A stretch of DNA of 64,000 nt. Source: DAITBA01 sp036824005. GTDB taxonomy: Bacteria > Pseudomonadota > Gammaproteobacteria > Burkholderiales > Rhodocyclaceae. The notes under the pieces were generated by a model. The model was not told the origin of the DNA and did no database searches. It was given only the letters and a program-made list of their open reading frames with translations. Location of the stretch: assembly GCA_036824005.1 (NCBI GenBank), contig DAITBA010000010.1, positions 62,001-126,000 on the forward strand, in the 5' to 3' direction. Numbering within the stretch: position 1 is the first letter of the stretch; each line of letters starts with the position of its first letter. The position numbers and the translations under genes were made by a program. Below, in pieces: positions 33,778-41,858 of the stretch.

Positions 33778-34644
33778 ATGAAAACAAGCGTGTCCGAGTT
33801 CCTGTCCGTACGCGGGTTGCGTTATCACGTGCGCATCTGGGGGCTGGCGGGAGCGCCGCCGCTTTTCCTGCTCCATGGTTGGATGGATGTTTCGGCTACC
33901 TTCCAGTTCCTCGTCGACGCTCTTGTCCGGGAATGGCGCGTCATCGCCCCCGACTGGCGCGGCTTCGGGCAGTCCGCCTGGCGCAATGATGCCTACTGGT
34001 TCGCCGACTATCTCGGCGACCTGGACGCGTTGCTGCAACATTATTCCTGGAACGAGCCATGTCGGCTGGTGGGCCACAGCATGGGCGGCAACGTCGCCTG
34101 CCTGTACGCCGGCGTGCGGCCCGAGCGCGTCGCTGGGCTGGTGACGGTGGAGGGCTTCGGGCTGCCGCCGACGCAGCCGGAGCAGGCGCCGGCGCGCTAT
34201 CACACTTGGCTCGAACAGCTGCGCGCCGGCCCGCCAGCCGCAACGCCGCTCGCTCCCCAGCGGCTCGAAGCACGTCTGAAGCGAGAAAACCCGCGGCTGA
34301 GCCCGGAGCAGGCGGCCTTTCTGGCCCGCCATCTCGCCATCCCGAGCGGCGACGGTGACGTGGTCCGCGCTGGCGATCCGTGGCACAGGCTGGTCCACCC
34401 GGTGCTCTATCGGCTCGAGGAAGCGAAGGCGTGCTGGCGGCAGATCCAGGCCCCGGTGCTGTGGATCGGGGCGCGCGAATCTGCGGTGATGCGCCAATTC
34501 GCCGCCCATCCCGACGACTACCGGGCGCGGCTCGCCTGCTTTCGCGACCTGCGGGAAGTGATCATCGAGGAAGCCGGGCACAACGTGCATCACGACCAGC
34601 CGCGGCGTCTGGCTGAGGTGATCGAGCAGTTCCTGGCAGCCTGA
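33778..34644 (+). CDS. Alpha/beta hydrolase
   Basis: A 288-residue hydrolase of the alpha/beta fold. The oxyanion motif LLHGWMD is near residue 32, the nucleophile serine is in VGHSMGGN near 98, and the final catalytic histidine is in EEAGHNVHHDQP near 275. A small cap region rich in Pro, Ala and Arg lies between about 130 and 220. It has no signal peptide and should be cytoplasmic. The substrate is unknown; relatives include esterases and haloalkane dehalogenase-like enzymes. A TATGAT at 33763-33768 could be a -10 for the gene. It is divergent from the gcv operon. Confidence 0.88.
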   Translation: MKTSVSEFLSVRGLRYHVRIWGLAGAPPLFLLHGWMDVSATFQFLVDALVREWRVIAPDWRGFGQSAWRNDAYWFADYLGDLDALLQHYSWNEPCRLVGHSMGGNVACLYAGVRPERVAGLVTVEGFGLPPTQPEQAPARYHTWLEQLRAGPPAATPLAPQRLEARLKRENPRLSPEQAAFLARHLAIPSGDGDVVRAGDPWHRLVHPVLYRLEEAKACWRQIQAPVLWIGARESAVMRQFAAHPDDYRARLACFRDLREVIIEEAGHNVHHDQPRRLAEVIEQFLAA

Positions 34645-34686
34645 CGCCCGGGCAGCGATCGACCCTCTGGTATGATCGGGCCTGCC

Positions 34687-35517
34687 ATGAAGGTCGATCT
34701 GCATTGCCACTCGACGATTTCGGACGGCCTTCTGCCGCCGGCGGAACTCGTGCGCCGGGCAGCGGCCAACGGCGTCGAACTGCTCTGCCTGACAGACCAC
34801 GATGAGCTGTCAGGGCTGGCCGACGCGGCGCGGGCAGCGCAACAGACGGGCGTGCGGCTGTTGTCTGGAGTCGAGATTTCGGTCACTTGGCGCGACACGA
34901 CCATTCACATCGTCGGCGTCGGGATCGATCCGGGTGATGCGCAACTGGCAGCCGGACTTGCGCACGTTCGATCGGGGCGCCAGGCGCGGGCGGTACGCAT
35001 GGCCCAGGCCTTGGACGCTATCGGCATCCATGGCGCCTTCGAGGGCGCGGCGCGTTATGCCAGAAACCCGGCGCTGATCGGTCGCACCCATTTCGCGCGC
35101 TTCCTGGTGGAGCGGGGCGTGTCGGCGGACGTGCGCAGCGTGTTCGAACGCTATCTTGCGTACGGCAAGCCGGGGTATGTGCCCCATCAATGGGCGAGCC
35201 TGGAGCAGGCCGTCCAATGGATCGTTGCCGCCGGTGGGGTGGCGGTGATCGCCCACCCGGGGCGCTACAGGCTAAGCACGCGCGAGCGCCGGCGTTTTTT
35301 CGAGGATTTCCAGGATCTTGGCGGACGCGGGATCGAAGTCATGTCCGGCGCACACAACGCCAACCAATGCCGGGAATACGCGCGTGTGGCGCGGCACTAC
35401 GGTTTCGCCGCATCCTGCGCGTCGGATTTCCATGGCCCAGGCGAAAGCGAGACGGATTTGGGAGGCATCCAACCCTTGCCGGAGGATCTGCGGCCGGTGT
35501 GGAAGGACCTGGTGTAA
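34687..35517 (+). CDS. PHP-domain phosphoesterase (RNase AM / TrpH-like)
   Basis: A 276-residue PHP-domain metal-dependent phosphoesterase. Metal ligands are visible: HCHSTISDG at the N-terminus, CLTDHDEL near 37, GVEIS near 65, then VAVIAHPGRY and CASDFHGPG towards the end. The E. coli relative (RNase AM, formerly YciV/TrpH) trims 5' ends of RNA and hydrolyses 3',5'-bisphosphates. ATG 34687 gives the family start MKVDLHCHS; an in-frame ATG five codons earlier is less likely. The YciO gene follows on the same strand, a common pairing in proteobacteria, where the gene order trpH-yciO is conserved. Confidence 0.9.
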   Translation: MKVDLHCHSTISDGLLPPAELVRRAAANGVELLCLTDHDELSGLADAARAAQQTGVRLLSGVEISVTWRDTTIHIVGVGIDPGDAQLAAGLAHVRSGRQARAVRMAQALDAIGIHGAFEGAARYARNPALIGRTHFARFLVERGVSADVRSVFERYLAYGKPGYVPHQWASLEQAVQWIVAAGGVAVIAHPGRYRLSTRERRRFFEDFQDLGGRGIEVMSGAHNANQCREYARVARHYGFAASCASDFHGPGESETDLGGIQPLPEDLRPVWKDLV

Positions 35518-35600
35518 AAAACAACCGTCAATTTCGGCGGGGCGATGGTGCGCGTGCCCGGGTGGCTGCGCGTTGGCGCCGGCGGCCGTGATTGTTTGCC

Positions 35601-36224
35601 ATGGCGCAATTCTTCTCACTGCATGCACAGCAACCGCAGCCTCGCCTGGTGCGCCAGGCGGTGGAGATCCTTCGCGCGGGCGGCATCCTGGCCTTCCCCA
35701 CCGACTCGGCCTATGCCCTCGGCTGCCAGGTGGGCAATGCCAACGCTATGGACCGCATCCGCCGCATACGGGGTGTGGACGAGCGCCATCACTTCACGCT
35801 CATGTGTCGCGACCTGTCGGAGATCGCCACCTACGCCCGGGTGGACAACACCCAATACCGCCTGCTGAAGGCGACAACACCTGGCAGTTACACATTCATC
35901 CTGGAAGCGACCAGAGAACTGCCGCGGCGCATCCTGCATCCGAAACGCAAGACCATCGGCTTGCGCGTGCCCAGCCACCCTCTGGTGCAAGCGCTGCTGG
36001 CGGAGCTTGACGAGCCGCTGCTGACCAGCACGTTGATACTGCCGGGCGAGGATCTGCCGCTGACGGATCCGGAGGAAATTCGCGAGCGGCTCGAGCACGC
36101 GGTGGATCTGGTGCTCGAAGCGGGGCCCTGCGGCCCCGAGGCGACGACGGTGATCGACCTCACCGGTGGAGCGCCGCAACTGATGCGAGCCGGTCGCGGC
36201 GCGTTGGAGCCGTTCGGTCTTTGA
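35601..36224 (+). CDS. yciO: L-threonylcarbamoyladenylate synthase-type protein YciO
   Basis: A 207-residue YrdC-domain protein of the Sua5/YciO/YrdC family. The nucleotide-binding loop is around GGILAFPTDSAYALGCQVGN, followed by HHFTLMCRDLSEI and the PGSYTFILEATRELPRR and KTIGLRVPSHP motifs. YrdC/TsaC makes threonylcarbamoyl-AMP for the t6A tRNA modification; the YciO branch is related and its physiological role is less clear. ATG 35601 gives the usual MAQFFSLHAQ start; TTG 35592 is an alternative. It follows the PHP gene, then comes the site-2 protease. Confidence 0.9.
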   Translation: MAQFFSLHAQQPQPRLVRQAVEILRAGGILAFPTDSAYALGCQVGNANAMDRIRRIRGVDERHHFTLMCRDLSEIATYARVDNTQYRLLKATTPGSYTFILEATRELPRRILHPKRKTIGLRVPSHPLVQALLAELDEPLLTSTLILPGEDLPLTDPEEIRERLEHAVDLVLEAGPCGPEATTVIDLTGGAPQLMRAGRGALEPFGL

Positions 36225-36285
36225 CCGGCCAGGAATGCCGCCCCGGCGCCTCTGGTAGAATCACGCATCGCCTTTTCACCCCATC

Positions 36286-36948
36286 ATGGAAGAACTCGTC
36301 GCGACGCTGGCAATCTGGGCATTGCCGGTGATCCTCGCCATCACCTTGCATGAAGCGGCCCATGGCTACGTGGCGCGCCATTTCGGCGATCCGACGGCAT
36401 ATCTCGCCGGGCGGATCAGCCTCAATCCGCTGCGCCATATCGACGCCTTCGGCACGCTCATTCTGCCGGCCATCATCCTGGCGACGAGCAGTCTGCTCGG
36501 CGGCAGTCCGATCCTCTTTGGCTGGGCCAAGCCGGTCCCGGTGGACTTCTCGCGCCTGCGCAACCCGAAGGCCGACATGCTCTGGGTTGCCGCCGCCGGT
36601 CCGGGGGCGAACCTGCTCATGGCAGCGGCGTGGGCGCTGCTGCTCAAACTGGGAATGACGATGGTGCCGGAGAACCCCTACGCGACGCCACTCATGCGCA
36701 TGTCCGATGCCGGCATTCAGATCAACTCGGTGCTCATGCTCCTGAATCTGCTGCCCATTCCGCCGCTCGATGGTGGGCGCATAGCGGTGAGCCTGCTGCC
36801 GCATCATCTGGCGTGGAAGTTCGCGCGGCTGGAGCCCTTCGGCTTCCCGATTCTTCTGCTGCTTCTGTTTACGGGCCTACTCGGGGCCATTCTGTGGCCA
36901 CTGCTGATCTCCTTTCGCCACCTGCTGTCTGCGGTTTTTCAGGTCTGA
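36286..36948 (+). CDS. Site-2 protease family (M50) membrane metallopeptidase
   Basis: A 220-residue integral membrane zinc protease. HExxH is seen as TLHEAAHGYVARHFGD near residue 22; the third zinc ligand is in the conserved NLLPIPPLDGGRI near residue 155. Membrane segments flank both motifs, and there are about five in total. No PDZ domain is present, so it belongs to the minimal SpoIVFB/Rv-type group often called YwhC-like. The substrate is unknown. trpS begins nine bases after the stop, so the two are probably co-transcribed, as in many betaproteobacteria. Confidence 0.92.
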   Translation: MEELVATLAIWALPVILAITLHEAAHGYVARHFGDPTAYLAGRISLNPLRHIDAFGTLILPAIILATSSLLGGSPILFGWAKPVPVDFSRLRNPKADMLWVAAAGPGANLLMAAAWALLLKLGMTMVPENPYATPLMRMSDAGIQINSVLMLLNLLPIPPLDGGRIAVSLLPHHLAWKFARLEPFGFPILLLLLFTGLLGAILWPLLISFRHLLSAVFQV

Positions 36949-36957
36949 TCGCACTCC

Positions 36958-38160
36958 ATGTACACGGAAAAAGTCCTTTCTGGCATGCGGCCCACCGGCC
37001 GCCTCCACCTTGGCCACTACCACGGCGTCCTGAAGAACTGGGTCAGGCTGCAGCACGAGTATCCGTGCCTGTTCTTTATTGCCGACTGGCATGCGCTGAC
37101 CACCGACTACGACGAGCCGGGCAAGGTGGAAGAAAATGCCTGGGACATGATCATCGACTGGCTCGCCGCGGGTGTGGACCCGTCCATGGCGACACTGTTC
37201 ATCCAGTCGCGCGTGCCGGAACATGCCGAACTGTTTCTATTGCTGTCGATGATGGCGCCGCTGGGCTGGCTGGAGCGGGTGCCGACCTACAAGGACCAGC
37301 AGGAGAAACTCAGTCACAAGGACCTGTCCACCTACGGCTTCCTCGGCTACCCGCTGCTGCAGGCGGCGGACATCCTGATCTATCGCGCCAATCTCGTGCC
37401 GGTGGGCGAGGACCAGGTGCCGCACATCGAGTTTACCCGCGAGGTGGCGCGCCGCTTCAATCACCTGTACGGCCGCGAGGCGGGTTTTGAGGACAAGGCG
37501 CGCGAAGCTATGAAGAAGCTCGGCTCCAAACGAGCGAAACTGTACGACGAGTTGCGCACGCGCTACCAGCAGGAGGGTGACCACGATGCACTGGAGCGGG
37601 CCCATGCACTGCTCGGCGAGGCGCAGAACCTATCCCTGGGCGATCGCGAGCGACTGTTTGGCTTTCTCGAAGGACAGGCAAAGATGATTCTGGTCGAGCC
37701 GGGCGCACTGCTCACCGAAGCCGCGCGCATGCCTGGTCTCGATGGCCAGAAGATGTCCAAGTCCTACGCCAACACCATCACCCTGCGCGAGGACGCGGAA
37801 TCGGTGCGTAAGAAGATCCGCACCATGCAGACCGATCCGGCGCGCGTGCGGCGCTCCGACCCCGGTGACCCCGAGAAGTGCCCGGTGTGGCAGTTCCACC
37901 TAATTTACTCCGACGACGCCGTCAAACAGTGGGCCGACAAGGGCTGCCGCAGCGCCGGCATCGGCTGCCTGGAATGCAAACAGCCGGTTATCGATGCCGT
38001 GCTCAAGGAGCAGGAGCCCATGCACGAGCGTGCCCAGACCTATCTGGACGATCCGACGCTGGTGCGCAGCATCATCGCCGACGGTTGCGAGGCGGCGCGC
38101 AAGCTCGCCCAGGAAACCATGCGCGACGTGCGCGAGGCGATGGGCCTGAACTACAGCTAA
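36958..38160 (+). CDS. trpS: Tryptophanyl-tRNA synthetase
   Basis: Class I aminoacyl-tRNA synthetase of 400 residues, longer than the E. coli enzyme of about 334 residues. The HIGH-type motif is in RPTGRLHLGHYHG, and KMSKS is in DGQKMSKSYANT. The extra length lies around residues 180-230 (charged, EEL-rich) and in a late insertion with CRSAGIGCLECKQP, which resembles the longer betaproteobacterial type. The enzyme charges tRNA-Trp. The next gene starts 14 bases downstream on the same strand; co-transcription with the M50 protease and scpA cluster is likely. Confidence 0.96.
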   Translation: MYTEKVLSGMRPTGRLHLGHYHGVLKNWVRLQHEYPCLFFIADWHALTTDYDEPGKVEENAWDMIIDWLAAGVDPSMATLFIQSRVPEHAELFLLLSMMAPLGWLERVPTYKDQQEKLSHKDLSTYGFLGYPLLQAADILIYRANLVPVGEDQVPHIEFTREVARRFNHLYGREAGFEDKAREAMKKLGSKRAKLYDELRTRYQQEGDHDALERAHALLGEAQNLSLGDRERLFGFLEGQAKMILVEPGALLTEAARMPGLDGQKMSKSYANTITLREDAESVRKKIRTMQTDPARVRRSDPGDPEKCPVWQFHLIYSDDAVKQWADKGCRSAGIGCLECKQPVIDAVLKEQEPMHERAQTYLDDPTLVRSIIADGCEAARKLAQETMRDVREAMGLNYS

Positions 38161-38174
38161 AGCGACGCGGGACG

Positions 38175-38666
38175 ATGCCGCAAAAACGTCAGGACGCAGT
38201 CGCGCAGGCCGAGTTGGAAGGGAAGCTGCTCGCCGCCATCCACGAAATCTTCGCTGAACGCATCCCCTTCAACAAGGTGCTCGGCCTGGAAGTGACCTCG
38301 CTGCATCACGCCAATCCGACCATCCGTTTCGAGATGCGCGAGCAGCTGGTGGGCAACTTCCTGCGCGGCATTCTCCATGGCGGCGTCATTTCCTCGGCGC
38401 TCGACGTGACGGGCGGATTAGTGGCTTTTCTCGGTCTGCAGCAGAAGCTCAAGGACGAGGCGCTGCAGGCGCGCATCGAGCGCTTTGCCCGCGTCGGTAC
38501 CATCGATATTCGCATCGACTACCTGCGCCCGGGCATCGGCCGTTGGTTCGAGGCACGCGGTCTTCCACTGCGCACCGGCAACAAGGTGGCGGTGGCGCGC
38601 ATGGAACTTTTCAACGACACCGGCGAGCTGATCGCAGTCGGCACCGGCGCGTACACCATCTCGTGA
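38175..38666 (+). CDS. Hotdog-fold thioesterase (YigI/PaaI-like)
   Basis: A 163-residue hotdog-fold protein, probably an acyl-CoA thioesterase. The family block GNFLRGILHGGVISSALDVTGG contains the catalytic-loop HGGV segment, and RIDYLRPGIGRWFEARG and GELIAVGTGAYTI form the late strands. ATG 38175 is used because the long frame upstream of it only overlaps trpS in another frame. Substrate not predictable. It is followed one base later by scpA, so it forms part of the trpS-scpA-scpB-rluB run, a placement seen in several betaproteobacteria. Confidence 0.87.
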   Translation: MPQKRQDAVAQAELEGKLLAAIHEIFAERIPFNKVLGLEVTSLHHANPTIRFEMREQLVGNFLRGILHGGVISSALDVTGGLVAFLGLQQKLKDEALQARIERFARVGTIDIRIDYLRPGIGRWFEARGLPLRTGNKVAVARMELFNDTGELIAVGTGAYTIS

Positions 38667-38667
38667 C

Positions 38668-39468
38668 ATGACAACAGTTTCCGGTCACGTCGCCAAGCTC
38701 TACGGCGAGCCCCTCGCCGAGCTGCCCAAGGACCTGTATATTCCACCCGATGCGCTGGAGGTATTCCTCGAGGCGTTCGAGGGCCCGCTCGATCTGCTGC
38801 TCTATCTGATCCGCAAGGCCAACATCAATATCCTGGACATTCCCATGGCGCCGCTCACGGCGCAGTATCTGGAGTATGTCGAGGCGATGCGCCGGCGCAA
38901 TCTCGAACTGGCGGCGGAATACCTGCTGATGGCTGCCATGCTTCTGGAGATCAAGTCGCGCATGCTGCTGCCGCGACCGCGCAAAGTCGATGAAGAGGAA
39001 GCGGATCCGCGCGCCGAGCTGGTGCGACGCCTGATCGAGTACGAGCGCATGAAGCTCGCTGCAGCCAAGCTCGACGCCTTGCCTCGGGCGCTGCGCGATT
39101 ACGAATGGGTCACCGTATGCATTGCCGACAAGGTGGCGCAGCGCCAGCCCCTGGTGAGCCTGCACGACCTGCAGGCCGCATGGCTGACATTGATGAGGCA
39201 GGCCAAGGTCATGCAACACCATCGGATCAAGAAGGAAGAGCTGTCGGTACGCGAGCACATGAGCATGATCTTGCGCCGCTTGCAGACGGCCGGCTATGTC
39301 CGCTTTCAGGATCTGTTCGATGTTGCTGCCGGTGTGGCCAGCCTGGTAGTAAACTTCCTGGCCATGCTGGAACTGGTAAGGGAGGGAATGATAGAAATGA
39401 CGCAGCGCGAAGTGTTTGCGCCCATCTACGTCAAGCTGGCTGAGGCGGGGCCCCATGCAGCCGAATGA
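38668..39468 (+). CDS. scpA: Segregation and condensation protein A
   Basis: A 266-residue kleisin subunit that bridges SMC dimers, acting with ScpB in chromosome condensation. The signature FEGPLDLLLYLIRKANINILDIPMAPLTAQYLEY near the N-terminus and EYLLMAAMLLEIKSRMLLPRP are diagnostic. The C-terminal winged-helix part ends around LLVNFLAMLELVREGMI-like residues before the final IYVKLAEAG. It overlaps scpB by 14 bases. An smc gene is not in the window. Normal in length. Confidence 0.94.
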   Translation: MTTVSGHVAKLYGEPLAELPKDLYIPPDALEVFLEAFEGPLDLLLYLIRKANINILDIPMAPLTAQYLEYVEAMRRRNLELAAEYLLMAAMLLEIKSRMLLPRPRKVDEEEADPRAELVRRLIEYERMKLAAAKLDALPRALRDYEWVTVCIADKVAQRQPLVSLHDLQAAWLTLMRQAKVMQHHRIKKEELSVREHMSMILRRLQTAGYVRFQDLFDVAAGVASLVVNFLAMLELVREGMIEMTQREVFAPIYVKLAEAGPHAAE

Positions 39469-40186
39469 TCAGATTCGGCCGGACGAGCCCCAGGCAGAAG
39501 AGCCGCCGAGCGCGCAGCAGCGGCCCGAGGCCGTGGTGCTCGAACTGCGACCGGACCATCCGGCGCAGGACGACGAAGGCGCCGAGCCGGTCGCGGCGGA
39601 CGTACCGCCGTCTGCTGAGATGGCCGAAGTCGCGGGGATGTCGCTCGCCCAAATCAAGATCGTACTTGAGGCGGCACTGCTCGCCGCTGCCGAGCCCATG
39701 TCGCTGGCGGAGTTGCGCAGGCTGTTCGATCGGGACCCGGGCAACGAAACGCTGCGCGTGCTGCTCGACGAGTTGCGTGCCGACTGGAACGGGCGCGGTG
39801 TCGAACTGGTGCAGCTTGCTTCGGGTTGGCGTTTTCAGACTCGTGCGGAATATCAGATTTATCTCGACCGCCTGAAGAACGAAAAGCCGCTGCGCTATTC
39901 GCGCGCAGTGCTGGAGACCCTGGCCATCATCGCCTACCGGCAGCCGGTGACGCGCGGCGACATCGAAGACGTCCGCGGCGTGGTCGTGTCGGCTAACGTT
40001 CTCAAGACATTGGAATCGCGCGGCTGGATCGACACCGTCGGCCATCGCGATGCGCCAGGCCGTCCGGCGTTGTACGCCACGACGCGCCGCTTCCTCGACG
40101 ATCTCGGCCTGAGAAGCCTGTCGGAGCTGCCGCCGCTGACGGAGATCGAGAAAGTGATGGACCTTGCCGATGCCGCGCAAACCTAG
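39455..40186 (+). CDS. scpB: Segregation and condensation protein B
   Basis: A 243-residue ScpB, the winged-helix partner of ScpA. The first 60 residues are a Pro/Glu/Ala-rich extension typical of the betaproteobacterial form. The conserved core starts LAQIKIVLEAALLAAAEPMSLAELRRLF and contains GWRFQTRAEYQIYL, then YSRAVLETLAIIAYRQPVTRGDIEDVRGV, and GRPALYATTRRFLDDLGL. ATG 39455 has GAGG upstream and keeps the extension short; an in-frame start at 39416 lies further inside scpA. It overlaps rluB by 17 bases. Confidence 0.93.
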   Translation: MQPNDQIRPDEPQAEEPPSAQQRPEAVVLELRPDHPAQDDEGAEPVAADVPPSAEMAEVAGMSLAQIKIVLEAALLAAAEPMSLAELRRLFDRDPGNETLRVLLDELRADWNGRGVELVQLASGWRFQTRAEYQIYLDRLKNEKPLRYSRAVLETLAIIAYRQPVTRGDIEDVRGVVVSANVLKTLESRGWIDTVGHRDAPGRPALYATTRRFLDDLGLRSLSELPPLTEIEKVMDLADAAQT

Positions 40187-41234
40187 GAACGAGAACACGG
40201 CCGACGGGCCTGGCGGTGCGGATCGCGTTCGCGATCGCGAGGACGCGGTCATCGGCGGATCACGCGCTGGCGGGCGCCCGAAGAAGGCGCGTTCCGGCGG
40301 CGGCGCTGCGAATCAGCGGCACCGCGGCGGGCAGGACGCAAGGGGTGGCTTCTCGCCCACGGGCGGTGGCAACGTGGCGGCGGCGGCAAAGAACCGGCGC
40401 GGCGGAAAGGCCGGGCACATCGACGTTGCCGGCGGATCGCAAAAGCTGCACAAGATCCTGGCTCAGGCGGGACTCGGCTCGCGGCGCGAGCTTGAGGAGT
40501 GGATCGTTGCCGGGCGGATCAGTGTCAATAGTAAGCCCGCTCACATTGGCCAGCGTGTGGGGCCGAAGGACCAGGTGCGGGTCAATGGCCGGCTCGTCCA
40601 GCTGCGCTTCGCGACGCGCCTGCCGCGGGTGCTGCTCTACCACAAGCCCGAGGGGGAGATCGTCAGTCGCGACGATCCCCAAGGCAGACCGACCGTGTTC
40701 GAACGACTGCCGCGGGTAAGCGGCGGACGCTGGATCGCCGTCGGCCGCCTCGATTTCAACACCGGCGGACTGCTGCTTTTCACCACCAACGGCGAGCTGG
40801 CCAATCGCCTCATGCATCCGCGCCAGAATCTCGAGCGGGAGTATGCGGTGCGGATCATGGGCGAGATCTCCGAGGAACAGAGACACGATCTTACCCACGG
40901 CATCAAGCTTGACGACGGCATCGCCCGGTTCAACTCGCTGACGGAAGAGGGTGGCGAAGGCGCCAACCGCTGGTACCGCGTCACCATCGGCGAGGGGCGC
41001 AACCGCGAAGTGCGCCGCATGTTCGAGTCGATGGGGCTGATGGTGAGCCGGCTCACGCGCGTGCGCTACGGTCCGATTTCGCTGCCGCCACGACTGAAGC
41101 GAGGCATGGTTGCCGAACTGACGCAGGACGAGGTGGAGAAGCTCATGCGGTTCGTAGCGCCGGCAGGACAACGCCGCCCGCCCTCCCAAAAAGTTGAGCA
41201 GGCACGCCCGCGGAGGGACGACAAAGGACGCTAG
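40170..41234 (+). CDS. rluB: 23S rRNA pseudouridine synthase RluB
   Basis: A 354-residue RsuA/RluB-type pseudouridine synthase that modifies helix 90 of 23S rRNA (E. coli position 2605). A low-complexity Gly/Arg/Lys-rich extension of about 80 residues precedes an S4 RNA-binding domain (KLHKILAQAGLGSRRELEEWI, then GRISVNSKPA). The catalytic aspartate is in GRLDFNTGGLLLFTTNGELANRLMHP near residue 195. EGRNREVRRMFESMGLMVSRLTRVRYG is the usual late block. The basic extension may aid RNA binding, as in other betaproteobacteria. ATG 40170 overlaps scpB. Confidence 0.93.
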   Translation: MPRKPRNENTADGPGGADRVRDREDAVIGGSRAGGRPKKARSGGGAANQRHRGGQDARGGFSPTGGGNVAAAAKNRRGGKAGHIDVAGGSQKLHKILAQAGLGSRRELEEWIVAGRISVNSKPAHIGQRVGPKDQVRVNGRLVQLRFATRLPRVLLYHKPEGEIVSRDDPQGRPTVFERLPRVSGGRWIAVGRLDFNTGGLLLFTTNGELANRLMHPRQNLEREYAVRIMGEISEEQRHDLTHGIKLDDGIARFNSLTEEGGEGANRWYRVTIGEGRNREVRRMFESMGLMVSRLTRVRYGPISLPPRLKRGMVAELTQDEVEKLMRFVAPAGQRRPPSQKVEQARPRRDDKGR

Positions 41235-41268
41235 CATTCGGCAGCCGGGCGGGATGCGCAGAAACAGT

Positions 41269-41297
41269 TTGTTCGATGCGGTCGGGCTTGATATAAT
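41269..41297 (+). promoter_or_regulatory. Sigma70-type promoter of the rimP-nusA-infB operon
   Basis: A near-consensus promoter: -35 TTGTTC (41269-41274), 17-base spacer, -10 TATAAT (41292-41297). It lies 96 bases before rimP. Transcription would start near 41304 and run through a leader with a complementary ACCGC/GCGGT pair and the hairpin at 41355-41377. Confidence 0.85.
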
Positions 41298-41354
41298 TCA
41301 CGTTTTGTTGGGAAGGCACCGCCTCAGGCCGGCTTGCGGTCTGATAAGAAAGAC

Positions 41355-41377
41355 AATGGGCGTTTCGCCCATTTTTT
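41355..41377 (+). terminator. Terminator-like hairpin in the rimP leader
   Basis: An 8-bp stem (aatgggcg with cgcccatt, 3-base loop) is followed by four more T bases. It ends 16 bases before the rimP ATG and lies downstream of the promoter at 41269-41297. It could be an attenuator for the operon or the end of a short leader RNA. The stem and T-run are visible; the regulatory role is inferred. Confidence 0.75.
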
Positions 41378-41392
41378 ATTTGTGGCACGACC

Positions 41393-41830
41393 ATGGAGCT
41401 GGCACGCATCGTCGAACAGGCAGTCAATGGCCTTGGATACGAGCTCGTCGATTTCGAGACGAGCCCGCGCGGTCGACTGCTGCGCGTGTTCATCGAGCCA
41501 TCCGATCACGGCAAGGGCGTGACGATCGACGACTGCACCGTCGTCAGCAATCACCTCACGCGGCTGTTCGCCGTGGAAAACGTGGACTACGAGCGTCTCG
41601 AGGTTTCCTCGCCGGGGCTGGACCGGCTGTTGAAGCGGCCTGCGGATTTCGCGCGCTTCGCCGGCCAGGATGCGCAAGTGCGCTTGCGCGTGCCGATCAA
41701 CGGACAGCGCAACTTCACCGGTGTGCTCGCCGGAGTGGAGGGGGAGACGTTGAAGCTGCAAAGCGGCGACGCCACGATGAGTTTCGATCTGGCCCAGGTG
41801 GAGAAGGCCCGCCTCGTGCCGAGGTTTTGA
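41393..41830 (+). CDS. rimP: Ribosome maturation factor RimP
   Basis: A 145-residue protein needed for maturation of the 30S subunit. The sequence starts MELARIVEQAVNGLGYELVDFE and contains the conserved VTIDDCTVVSNHLTRLF and YERLEVSSPGLDRLLKRPADF blocks; the C-terminal SH3-like half follows. It is the first gene of the rimP-nusA-infB-rbfA-truB-rpsO-pnp operon, a widely conserved set linking transcription elongation, translation initiation and ribosome assembly. Control is probably through the leader hairpin just upstream. Confidence 0.95.
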   Translation: MELARIVEQAVNGLGYELVDFETSPRGRLLRVFIEPSDHGKGVTIDDCTVVSNHLTRLFAVENVDYERLEVSSPGLDRLLKRPADFARFAGQDAQVRLRVPINGQRNFTGVLAGVEGETLKLQSGDATMSFDLAQVEKARLVPRF

Positions 41831-41858
41831 AGAATCGGAGATTGTTGGAGACTGCTTG

